Assembly: GCA_049601975.1 (NCBI GenBank)
Contig: JBMYRC010000007.1
Span: 1 to 64,000 of the forward strand
Source: UBA6544 sp049601975
Lineage (GTDB): Bacteria; Pseudomonadota; Alphaproteobacteria; UBA8366
Reading direction: 5' to 3'
Length of the DNA stretch: 64,000 bases
Each line of letters begins with the position of its first letter. Positions within the stretch are counted from its first letter, which is position 1. A program made the position numbers and the translations under genes. This document shows positions 35,205-42,449 of the stretch, one piece after another. Under the pieces are notes generated by a model. That model worked only from the letters and a program-made list of their open reading frames with translations. It was not told the DNA's origin and searched no databases.

Positions 35205-35489
35205 TTAGTCGACCGTCGTGTTGCTGTCTTCAGTAGTATTTTCCAATTTATCCTGATGTTCGCCAACGAAATTGGAATACGACTGTAAATCACCCAAAAG
35301 CGCAGATAACGGTTCGCGTATTTCACCGGCATCCTCGGGTGAAAAATCCGCCACGACTTGACAGGCTTCATCTACTTTCGCCTGCATCAGTTCCATATCA
35401 AGATACTGATTTTCCTTCAGTTTATCTTGTCCCATTGCCACAATTCCACGTAACACCTCTATTTCGGCAATCAGTTCGTCTTTTGTCAT
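35205..35489 (-). CDS. Small unknown protein between fhlB-like gene and fliO
   Basis: The 94-residue protein is acidic, mainly helical (DELIAEIEVLRGIVAMGQDKL, MELMQAKVDEACQVVADF) and lacks signal or membrane segments. It is coupled to the upstream FlhB-like gene by an ATGA overlap and lies before fliO-fliP, so it may be a small export chaperone or gate regulator. I do not recognise a family. Confidence 0.7.
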   Translation of the reverse strand: MTKDELIAEIEVLRGIVAMGQDKLKENQYLDMELMQAKVDEACQVVADFSPEDAGEIREPLSALLGDLQSYSNFVGEHQDKLENTTEDSNTTVD

Positions 35490-35830
35490 GATGAGTCCAC
35501 CTCTGGCATTTGTGTGCCGTTTGCTGCGTAAACATACCTTAAAATCTCGGCGACGGCGATTAAGGCTTCCACTGGTATCTCCGTATCGATATCCGCCGCC
35601 GCCAACATTTCGGCCAGATCGGCATCTTCTCTTACCCGCACACCCTCTGCAAAGGCGATATCCATAATATTGTCAGCCAGGTTTCCGCGTCCGGATGCAA
35701 CAATTTTTGGCAGGGAATTTGGTCCCGTCGGGCGGTGTTCTATGGCGACGGCAATGGAACTTTTTGCCGGTTCTTTAGCGTCAGTCACTTTTACCGAGAG
35801 GGGATTACCAGATCGCCGTATCTTTTTCAT
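35486..35830 (-). CDS. FlhB C-terminal-domain homologue (FhlB-type)
   Basis: The 114-residue protein matches the soluble C-terminal domain of FlhB: AVAIEHRPTGPNSLPKIVASGRG, MDIAFAEGVRVREDADLAEML and IPVEALIAVAEILRYVYAANG. It has no membrane part and no NPTH autocleavage site upstream, so it is a free-standing domain that could compete with or replace the cleaved FlhB C-domain in substrate switching. AAGGG precedes the ATG. A full flhB lies nearby at 38522. Confidence 0.85.
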   Translation of the reverse strand: MKKIRRSGNPLSVKVTDAKEPAKSSIAVAIEHRPTGPNSLPKIVASGRGNLADNIMDIAFAEGVRVREDADLAEMLAAADIDTEIPVEALIAVAEILRYVYAANGTQMPEVDSS

Positions 35831-36203
35831 TATCCCTTACCGGTATTTGCGGAATCGTCATGAATTCTGCAACAGAAATCCGCGACATTCGCTAGAGAAA
35901 TGCGTTTGCATTGCATCATAATTTTATCGTTATAAATCATGTGGTTATGCATGCTCGATTTGCACTTAAGTTAGCGAGGTTTCGGTAGCGAATGTATCAC
36001 AAATAGAAACTTCAGCGTGGCAGTCAATTTTGTGGACATCAAGCCCTAAATTTCAATTCAAACAGTTTAGAAATAAAAACACCTAGTATCAATTGTTATT
36101 TATTCTTATAATATTAGAGATTTTTTTACGGTTTATTTGAAAATGCGAAAACAATGTGTACTATACATATATATTACTGATGTTTTTTCTGCGTTCCAAT
36201 CAT
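35831..36203. other. AT-rich divergent intergenic region
   Basis: This stretch separates the fhlB-like gene and the flgB operon. It is much more AT-rich than the genes around it, especially 36060-36190, and shows no convincing gene, RNA or terminator. No GGCAA-N3-TTGCC dyad was found here, unlike at the other sigma-54 promoters of the window. Confidence 0.7.
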
Positions 36204-36218
36204 TGGCATGTTCTATGC
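36204..36218 (+). promoter_or_regulatory. Sigma-54 promoter of the flgB-flhB operon
   Basis: TGGCAT-GTTCT-ATGC followed by A keeps the ten-base GG/GC spacing with two deviations from consensus. It implies a leader of about 65 nt before flgB and would drive flgB-flgC-fliE-fliQ-fliR-flhB. Confidence 0.75.
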
Positions 36219-36296
36219 ATATTTGTTGGGTGGATGGATGAGGCGCGGCTCGGGAGGGTCGCTAGAACGGTCTTTTAGATCGGAGGATGGAACACA

Positions 36297-36701
36297 ATGG
36301 ATATGAGCAAAATCGCCGTATTTCGTATGACGACCGGCAAAATGGGCTGGTTAGCGGAGCGGCAGCGCGTTCTCTCGCAGAATGTCGCTAACTCCGACAC
36401 TCCAAATTATCAGCCAAAAGACCTGAAAACGGTTGATTTCAAACGCCTGGTCCAGAAAAGCGAGGGCGTCAATATCGTAAGAACGCATCGCGACCACGTG
36501 TCGCTTGGCTCGGAAAGCCAGAAGTATCAGGTGGAGAAATCCAGAGACCCTTATGAAACCACGCCGGATGGAAACGCTGTAATTCTAGAACAACAATTGA
36601 TCAAGGCAGCGAAGACGACCGCGGATTATGAATTGATGACCAGCTTGTATCGCAAACAAGTGGGCATGTTTAAGATCGCGCTTGGCAAAGGCCAAGGGTA
36701 A
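36297..36701 (+). CDS. flgB: Proximal rod protein FlgB
   Basis: The 134-residue protein contains WLAERQRVLSQNVANSDTPNYQPKD and a C-terminal helix (LIKAAKTTADYELMTSLYRKQ), the FlgB form of the rod family. It makes the first part of the rod with FlgC and FliE. Length and neighbours are as expected. Confidence 0.95.
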   Translation: MDMSKIAVFRMTTGKMGWLAERQRVLSQNVANSDTPNYQPKDLKTVDFKRLVQKSEGVNIVRTHRDHVSLGSESQKYQVEKSRDPYETTPDGNAVILEQQLIKAAKTTADYELMTSLYRKQVGMFKIALGKGQG

Positions 36702-36713
36702 TAGGAGGGCGAC

Positions 36714-37127
36714 ATGGCAAATGATCTAGAAAGCGCTCTATCGATTGCAGCCTCTGGAATGCGCGCCCAAGGCTTCCGCCTTAAGGTCGTCGCTCAGAAT
36801 ATTGCGAATGCGTCGTCGACGGCGGACCGGACTGGTGGTGAGCCTTATCGACGGAAGATCGTGACCTTCGCGAATGTTCTGGACCGTGAATTGGATGCGA
36901 AGCTTGTTGAAATTAAAAAAGTAAAAGAGGATTCCTCTCAGTTCAGTTTGGTGTATAATCCCAATCATCCTGCAGCTAACGGGGAAGGCTTTGTTGAGAT
37001 GCCGAATGTAAATGCCTTGGTCGAGATGATGGATATGCGGGAAGCTCAACGGAGTTATGAGGCTAATTTGAATATGATCGAGTCTTCCAAACAATTAATG
37101 TCGCGTACCATAGGCCTGCTGCGCTAA
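36714..37127 (+). CDS. flgC: Proximal rod protein FlgC
   Basis: The 137-residue protein opens ALSIAASGMRAQGFRLKVVA, QNIANASSTADRTGGEPYRR and ends MMDMREAQRSYEANLNMIESS, the FlgC signature. It lies 12 bp after flgB, and GGAGG-like sequence precedes it. Confidence 0.95.
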   Translation: MANDLESALSIAASGMRAQGFRLKVVAQNIANASSTADRTGGEPYRRKIVTFANVLDRELDAKLVEIKKVKEDSSQFSLVYNPNHPAANGEGFVEMPNVNALVEMMDMREAQRSYEANLNMIESSKQLMSRTIGLLR

Positions 37128-37150
37128 GATCAAAGGCGGAGGTAGTATCG

Positions 37151-37459
37151 ATGGCAATTAGTCCGGTTGACGCAGCTCAGGCATTTAGTAAGGCCGCAAA
37201 GCTCGTAAGTGGTGGAATGGAGCCGCGGGCGACGCTTGGGCAAAGCAGTTTCGTCGATTTAGTTAAAGATGTGGCAACGAAATCGATCGAAGCGGGAAAG
37301 GAATCCGAGAGACTGACAGCGGCCGCAGTCGCGGGTGAGGCGGATTTGACCGATGTCGTGACTGCTGTTTCGAATGCGGAAATGACGTTGCAGACCGTCG
37401 TGACCGTTCGGGATCGTGTTATGGCGGCCTATCAGGAAATCTTGCGGATGCCGATTTAG
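37151..37459 (+). CDS. fliE: Hook-basal body protein FliE
   Basis: The 102-residue protein has SFVDLVKDVATKSIEAGKESE and LTDVVTAVSNAEMTLQTVVT, then VRDRVMAAYQEILRMPI, the standard FliE ending. FliE links the MS ring to the rod. GGAGG lies before the ATG. Confidence 0.95.
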   Translation: MAISPVDAAQAFSKAAKLVSGGMEPRATLGQSSFVDLVKDVATKSIEAGKESERLTAAAVAGEADLTDVVTAVSNAEMTLQTVVTVRDRVMAAYQEILRMPI

Positions 37460-37467
37460 GCGTAGGT

Positions 37468-37740
37468 ATGAACGAAGCCCAAGCGCTAGATTTTATGCGC
37501 GACGCCATTTTGACGTTGCTGAAGGTGACAACCCCTATCATGCTTGTAGGCCTTGTCGTTGGCCTTATAATTTCCCTCTTTCAAGCGCTCACCTCCATCC
37601 AGGAGATGACACTTACATTTGTCCCTAAAATCCTAATCGTCTTTTTTTCCTTAGTGATCTTCCTGCCCTTTATGCTCGATACGATGCGTGGGTTTATGGA
37701 AGGGGTTGCGAATAAGATCATCGGTCTCGGCAGCGGCTGA
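37468..37740 (+). CDS. fliQ: Flagellar export gate protein FliQ
   Basis: The 90-residue protein has two membrane helices (about 18-40 and 55-75) and the block PIMLVGLVVGLIISLFQALT, SIQEMTLTFVPKI, which is FliQ. It is part of the FliPQR export gate. It lies 8 bp after fliE. Confidence 0.96.
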   Translation: MNEAQALDFMRDAILTLLKVTTPIMLVGLVVGLIISLFQALTSIQEMTLTFVPKILIVFFSLVIFLPFMLDTMRGFMEGVANKIIGLGSG

Positions 37741-37750
37741 GTAGTAGCGG

Positions 37751-38515
37751 ATGTTCTATCAACCGCTTGCTGCTGAAGTTTTTACCTATTTTGTTGTATT
37801 TTCCCGATTGGGTTCGACTTTGGTCGTCTTGCCCGGTGTCGGCGAGCAGTATATTCCGACTCGCGTCAGATTGCTCTTCGCGCTTGCGTTGACGGTTATG
37901 ATGGCACCGATTGTCGCGAACCGGATACCGGAACTGCCAGAAAAAGTGAGCGAACTCTTCTTTTTGATCGGAAGCGAAGTTTTTATCGGTTTTGCGATTG
38001 GGATGATCGCGCGGTTCCTGATTACGGCCTTATCCTGGGGCGGCACGGTAATTTCATTTCTGAGTGGCTTTTCGGCGGCTCAAGTTTTTAATCCGATGCT
38101 GGCCGATCAGGGAACATTGCCAGCCGTATTGCTCTCATTAGGCGGCTTGCTGTTAATTTACGCGACGAACACTCACCACCTAATGTTCTTTGCGATTGCC
38201 GACAGCTATACCCTTTTCGTGCCGGGCGTTGCGCCGATATTCGGTGAATTCGCCGACACATTTGCCACTCTATTGTCCCAAAGCTTCGTTATGGCGATGC
38301 AGTTCGCGACGCCTTTTATCGTGTTTGCTATTGTTTTTTATACAGGTATGGGCCTTTTGGCCCGATTGCAGCCGCAAATGCCTGTGTTCTTTGTCGCGTT
38401 ACCGCTGCAAATTCTTATCGCGCTAGTAATATTTGCACTTGTTATTCCGACAATACTGCTTTGGTTCCTCGATCGTTTCGAGGCTTCGCTATCGTTCTTT
38501 TTTGTGGCAAGTTAA
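37751..38515 (+). CDS. fliR: Flagellar export gate protein FliR
   Basis: The 254-residue protein is very hydrophobic with about six membrane segments. Typical motifs are YFVVFSRLGSTLVVLPGVGE, GFAIGMIARFLITALSWGG and QVFNPMLADQGTLPAVLLSL. FliR completes the export gate and contacts FlhB, which follows 6 bp later. Confidence 0.95.
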   Translation: MFYQPLAAEVFTYFVVFSRLGSTLVVLPGVGEQYIPTRVRLLFALALTVMMAPIVANRIPELPEKVSELFFLIGSEVFIGFAIGMIARFLITALSWGGTVISFLSGFSAAQVFNPMLADQGTLPAVLLSLGGLLLIYATNTHHLMFFAIADSYTLFVPGVAPIFGEFADTFATLLSQSFVMAMQFATPFIVFAIVFYTGMGLLARLQPQMPVFFVALPLQILIALVIFALVIPTILLWFLDRFEASLSFFFVAS

Positions 38516-38521
38516 GGGATC

Positions 38522-39628
38522 ATGTCGGAAGACGCAGACAAGTCATCAAAAACAGAAGAACCGACGTCCAAGAAATTGACGGACTCACGGGAGCGCGGTT
38601 CTGTCGCGGTCAGCCGTGAGGTCAACACGTGGATGTTGTTGATGGCTGGTGCAATTGCCTTGGTTATGTTTTCCGAAAGTATTGCGAGTGACCTCAACGC
38701 GATGCTGTTAAAATTCGTCGAGAGTCCGCATGCCTTCAGTTTTGACGGTAATAATATGCATGCAGTTCTGTCGGGTGTCCTCATGGATTTCCTGCAGATT
38801 TTGTCGCTACCTTTCATATTATTCGTAATTGTCGCCTTGGCGGCGGGCGTTCTACAAAACGGTATTTCGTTTTCGCCCAAAGCACTTGCGCCGAAATTTG
38901 ATAAATTTAACCCGATTAATGGTTTCAAGAGAATTTTTTCGGGCAAACAAATCGTAGAGTTCGTTAAGGGTATCCTCAAAATTGCCATTGTCGGCAGCGT
39001 TGCCGCAATTCCGCTATTGCCGACATTTGAACGTATTGATGCCCTACCTACTTACGACATCGCTTATTTACCGGGACAGCTGCGTGAATTGGTAATTATG
39101 CTGTTTACCGGCGTTTTAGCAGTACTTGCCGTGATTGCGATTATCGATCTTATCTATCAGCGCTGGGAACATAGCCGTAGCCTTCGCATGACGAAGCAGG
39201 AAGTGAAAGACGAGCACAAACAGACGGAAGGCGACCCGACAGCGAAACAACGCTTGCGGAAAGTTCGAATGGAACGCGCGCAGAGACGTATGATGCAGGC
39301 CGTACCGGACGCCGATGTCGTGATAACGAACCCAACGCATTTCGCCATTGCTATGAAATATGATCCGGAAACCATGAGTGCGCCGTTACTCGTGGCGAAA
39401 GGGCAGGATCTCGTGGCCTTTAAGATCAGGGAGATCGCGGAAGAGAACGATATTACCATCGTCGAGAACAAGCCTTTGGCTCAGGCGTTGTATTTCGGTG
39501 TCGATATCGATGAAGAAGTCCCCGAGGAGCACTATAAGGCCGTGGCGGAAATCATCAGTTATGTTTGGAATGTGAAAGGGCGCTCGATGCCGGCACCAGT
39601 TGGCGAACCCGCTGCGGCAGCGGAATAA
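38522..39628 (+). CDS. flhB: Flagellar export switch protein FlhB
   Basis: The 368-residue protein starts DKSSKTEEPTSKKLTDSRERG, has about four membrane helices, and the cytoplasmic domain contains the self-cleaving NPTH site (DVVITNPTHFAIAMKYDP) and APLLVAKGQDLVAFKIREIA. FlhB changes export from rod/hook to filament proteins. AAGGG precedes the ATG. The end is Ala/Pro rich. Confidence 0.96.
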   Translation: MSEDADKSSKTEEPTSKKLTDSRERGSVAVSREVNTWMLLMAGAIALVMFSESIASDLNAMLLKFVESPHAFSFDGNNMHAVLSGVLMDFLQILSLPFILFVIVALAAGVLQNGISFSPKALAPKFDKFNPINGFKRIFSGKQIVEFVKGILKIAIVGSVAAIPLLPTFERIDALPTYDIAYLPGQLRELVIMLFTGVLAVLAVIAIIDLIYQRWEHSRSLRMTKQEVKDEHKQTEGDPTAKQRLRKVRMERAQRRMMQAVPDADVVITNPTHFAIAMKYDPETMSAPLLVAKGQDLVAFKIREIAEENDITIVENKPLAQALYFGVDIDEEVPEEHYKAVAEIISYVWNVKGRSMPAPVGEPAAAAE

Positions 39629-39664
39629 GTACGCCAAATGCGTTGCGAGGCGTAGGAGTTCAGT

Positions 39665-40975
39665 ATGCTGGCCAATTCGGATTTCCAACGTTATTTCGAG
39701 AAATTGCCGACTGGCGTAGTATTGCTCGGTGCTGATCTTAATGTCCTAGAGTGCAATGCGGCGTTTTGCGCCCTCGTGGGGTTCGATTCTCCGGTCGGCG
39801 AGGCTTTTGGAAGATTTTTGACGCAGGAATCGCGCGAAGCCGCGAAGGTATATTTCACCGAAGTATCCCAGTGAAGCAACATTCAAAATAGGTTGACGCC
39901 ACTTTGGTCACGGAAGGTGACAGGTTGGTCTCAAGTTACGCGGCACCTGTCGCTGCGGAATCGAGTGATGAGACGGCTATCCTTCTGCATCTTGTCGAAA
40001 TAACAGAACGAAAATGCTCGAAGCTCGTTTCGCGCAATCCCAGAAAATGCAGGCAGTCGGTCAGCTAGCGGGTGGGATAGGCCACAATTTAAACAATTTT
40101 CTAACCGCGATGATTGGTTTCTGCGATCTTCTTCTGCAACGTTATCGGCCGGGAAAACAAGAGTTTGCCGATGTCATGCAAATTAAACAAAACGCTAATT
40201 GAGGGGCCCCCCTGGTGCGACAACCGTTGGCTTTATCGCGCCAGCAAACTCTGCAACCGCAGCGCCTTCAAATGGCCGATGTCTTGGCTGAGCTTCCCAA
40301 TCTGCTTCGTCGCCCCCTCGGTGAGAGCATTGAGTTGAATGTCGTGCATGGGCGCGACTTCAGCTACGTTAAGGTTGACCAGGGGCAGTCGGAGCAAGTC
40401 ATTATCAATCGGGCTGTCAATGCACGAGACGCGATGCAAGACGGCGGGTCGCTTGTTATCGAGACTGAAAACCGGCAAGTCGCGCGACCGTTCGAGATAA
40501 ACGGTGAGACGGTGGCGCCTGGGGAGTATTTTGTCCTCGACGTCACGGATAGCGGGATGGGAATCGATGCCGAGACACCCCCGCGTATCTTCGAGCCGTT
40601 TTTTACGACCAAGGAAGTAGGTTCCGGGACCGGGCTCGGACTGTCGACAGTTAATGGAATCGTGACCCAAACAGGCGGCCATATTCTGGCTGAAATCAAA
40701 GGGGGGGTGCGAGCTTTGATTTGCTCATTACCGATATGGTTATGCCGAAGGTGGGTGGTGCCGAGGTGGTCAAGGTGGCCCGTATGAGAGATCCTGATTT
40801 GCCGGTTATTTGAATATCCGGATACACACAGGAATCGATCGCACGAGAAGTCGAGTCGATGGATAACGTGGATTTTCTGCTCAAACCGTTCAGTTTGAAA
40901 CAATTGGCGCTGACCGTGAAGGTTTCCTTCGATAGGTCCCGTGAGGCGGCAGCGAAGATAGCGCTAACGAATTGA
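39665..40975 (+). pseudogene. cckA: Remnant of a CckA-like hybrid histidine kinase
   Basis: The pieces follow CckA order. They are: a PAS segment from an intact ATG with TAGGAG (PTGVVLLGADLNVLECNAAF); the dimerisation helix ARFAQSQKMQAVGQLAGGIGHNLNNFLTAMIGF, which still has the phospho-His; a segment SRQQTLQPQRLQMADVLAEL; the ATPase domain (NARDAMQDGG, DVTDSGMGID, GLGLSTVNGIV); and a receiver end (DLLITDMVMPKVGG, ISGYTQES, LLKPFSLKQLALTVK). Damage: a stop at 39872-39874, a frameshift before 40014, an in-frame TGA at 40200-40202 where CckA has Arg, a frame change and deletion near 40710 that removes the start of the receiver, and a TGA near 40812. The place between flhB and recA is where cckA occurs in related genomes. 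A functional kinase cannot be made from this copy. Confidence 0.87.
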
Positions 40976-40994
40976 AAATAAAAAATTAAAAGAA

Positions 40995-41009
40995 GAACAA
41001 AGAAAGAAC
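40995..41009. promoter_or_regulatory. SOS (LexA) box of recA
   Basis: GAAC-AAAGAAA-GAAC is a perfect match to the alphaproteobacterial LexA operator GAAC-N7-GAAC. It lies 98 bp upstream of the recA ATG, in the short AT-rich gap after the cckA remnant. Confidence 0.88.
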
Positions 41010-41106
41010 TTGAACCAAAGAACAAATATGGTACATTCCCAACAAGAAAATAACTTAGACCCTCAAGAGTAACGGGGCCTTGAGCAACAGGTAAGGGGAA
41101 AGCAGT

Positions 41107-42231
41107 ATGGCCGTCAGCCCACTTCATCTCGTCGAAAAGGACTCCATGGACAAGGAAAAAGCTCTCGAAGCGGCGCTCGGACAGATCGAGCGGTCCTTCG
41201 GCAAAGGCTCTATCATGAAGCTTGGCCAGCAAGGACAAGCAGTGGATGTTGAAGCGGTTTCGACCGGTTCGCTTGGGCTCGACATTGGGCTCGGTATTGG
41301 CGGCTTACCGCGCGGGCGCATCGTCGAAATCTACGGTCCGGAAAGTTCAGGCAAGACGACTCTGGCGCTGCACGTGATCGCGGAAGCGCAAAAAGTTGGA
41401 GGTACCTGTGCGTTTGTTGATGCTGAACATGCCTTGGATCCCGGATATGCCAAGAAACTGGGAGTCAACCTTGACGAATTGTTGATTTCGCAACCAGATG
41501 CGGGCGAGCAAGCACTTGAAATCGCTGACACGCTGGTAAGATCCGGAGCAATCGATGTGTTGGTGGTCGACTCCGTGGCCGCATTGGTGCCGCGCGCCGA
41601 ACTCGAAGGGGAAATGGGCGACACTCACGTTGGTCTACAAGCCCGTTTGATGAGTCAGGCGTTACGCAAATTAACCGGCTCGATCAATCGTTCGAAATGT
41701 ATGGTGATCTTCATCAATCAAATTCGTATGAAGATTGGTGTTATGTTCGGCAGCCCGGAAACTACGAGCGGCGGTAATGCACTGAAATTCTACGCGAGTG
41801 TTCGCCTCGATATTCGTCGGATCGGTGCCATTAAGGACCGCGACGACGTGGTCGGCAATCAGACCCGTGTTAAGGTGGTGAAGAACAAGATGGCACCGCC
41901 CTTCAAGGTGGTCGAGTTTGACATCATGTATGGCGAAGGAATTTCGAAAACCGGCGAATTACTGGACCTCGGTGTCGCGGCCGGGATTGTAGAGAAATCC
42001 GGCTCGTGGTTCTCGTTCGACGGGCAACGTATTGGACAAGGGCGTCAAAACGCGAAGGAATTTCTAAAAGAAAATGCTGAAATGGCCGATGTGATTGAAC
42101 GCAAGGTGCGAGAAAATGCCGGACTAATTTCAGAACGGATGCTCGAGGGTAGTACTGCGGATACGAGCGACGATGACGACGTTGAGGGAATTAAAGAGAA
42201 TCCTATTGAAGCCAAGGGCGACGCGGACTGA
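41107..42231 (+). CDS. recA: Recombinase RecA
   Basis: The 374-residue protein contains the Walker A site GPESSGKTTLALH, VDAEHALDPGYAKKLGV, DVLVVDSVAALVPRAELEGE and INQIRMKIGVMFGSPETT (DNA-binding loop region). It forms ATP-dependent filaments on single-stranded DNA for strand exchange and triggers LexA self-cleavage. GGGGAAA precedes the ATG. The acidic tail is normal. It has its own SOS box and terminator. Confidence 0.98.
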   Translation: MAVSPLHLVEKDSMDKEKALEAALGQIERSFGKGSIMKLGQQGQAVDVEAVSTGSLGLDIGLGIGGLPRGRIVEIYGPESSGKTTLALHVIAEAQKVGGTCAFVDAEHALDPGYAKKLGVNLDELLISQPDAGEQALEIADTLVRSGAIDVLVVDSVAALVPRAELEGEMGDTHVGLQARLMSQALRKLTGSINRSKCMVIFINQIRMKIGVMFGSPETTSGGNALKFYASVRLDIRRIGAIKDRDDVVGNQTRVKVVKNKMAPPFKVVEFDIMYGEGISKTGELLDLGVAAGIVEKSGSWFSFDGQRIGQGRQNAKEFLKENAEMADVIERKVRENAGLISERMLEGSTADTSDDDDVEGIKENPIEAKGDAD

Positions 42232-42246
42232 TCTCCATATAAGGTT

Positions 42247-42284
42247 AACGTAAAGCGGCGTCTAAATGGGCGCCGTTTTACGTT
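42247..42284 (+). terminator. Terminator-like hairpin after recA
   Basis: AACGTAAAGCGGCG (42247-42260) and CGCCGTTTTACGTT (42271-42284) form a 14-bp stem with one G-U pair and a 10-base loop. Only a short T-stretch follows, but the long stem right after the recA stop supports a terminator. Confidence 0.75.
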
Positions 42285-42449
42285 TATACAAGACTACTCA
42301 CGCACGGCAATTAGGCGGTCTATCGCTAGACTTCGATACAACTGGACGGTAGAACGCGAGACCGGAAACAGCGATATTTATGGCATGGGCCACTCTACCG
42401 GTCTATATGTCGATGGGTTCAATATTGTGCAGCCGCAGAGACGTTCATC

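Noticed and set aside
36060..36200. AT-rich stretch before flgB as a replication origin or phage attachment site
   Set aside because: No DnaA-box cluster, tRNA, integrase or direct repeats were seen.
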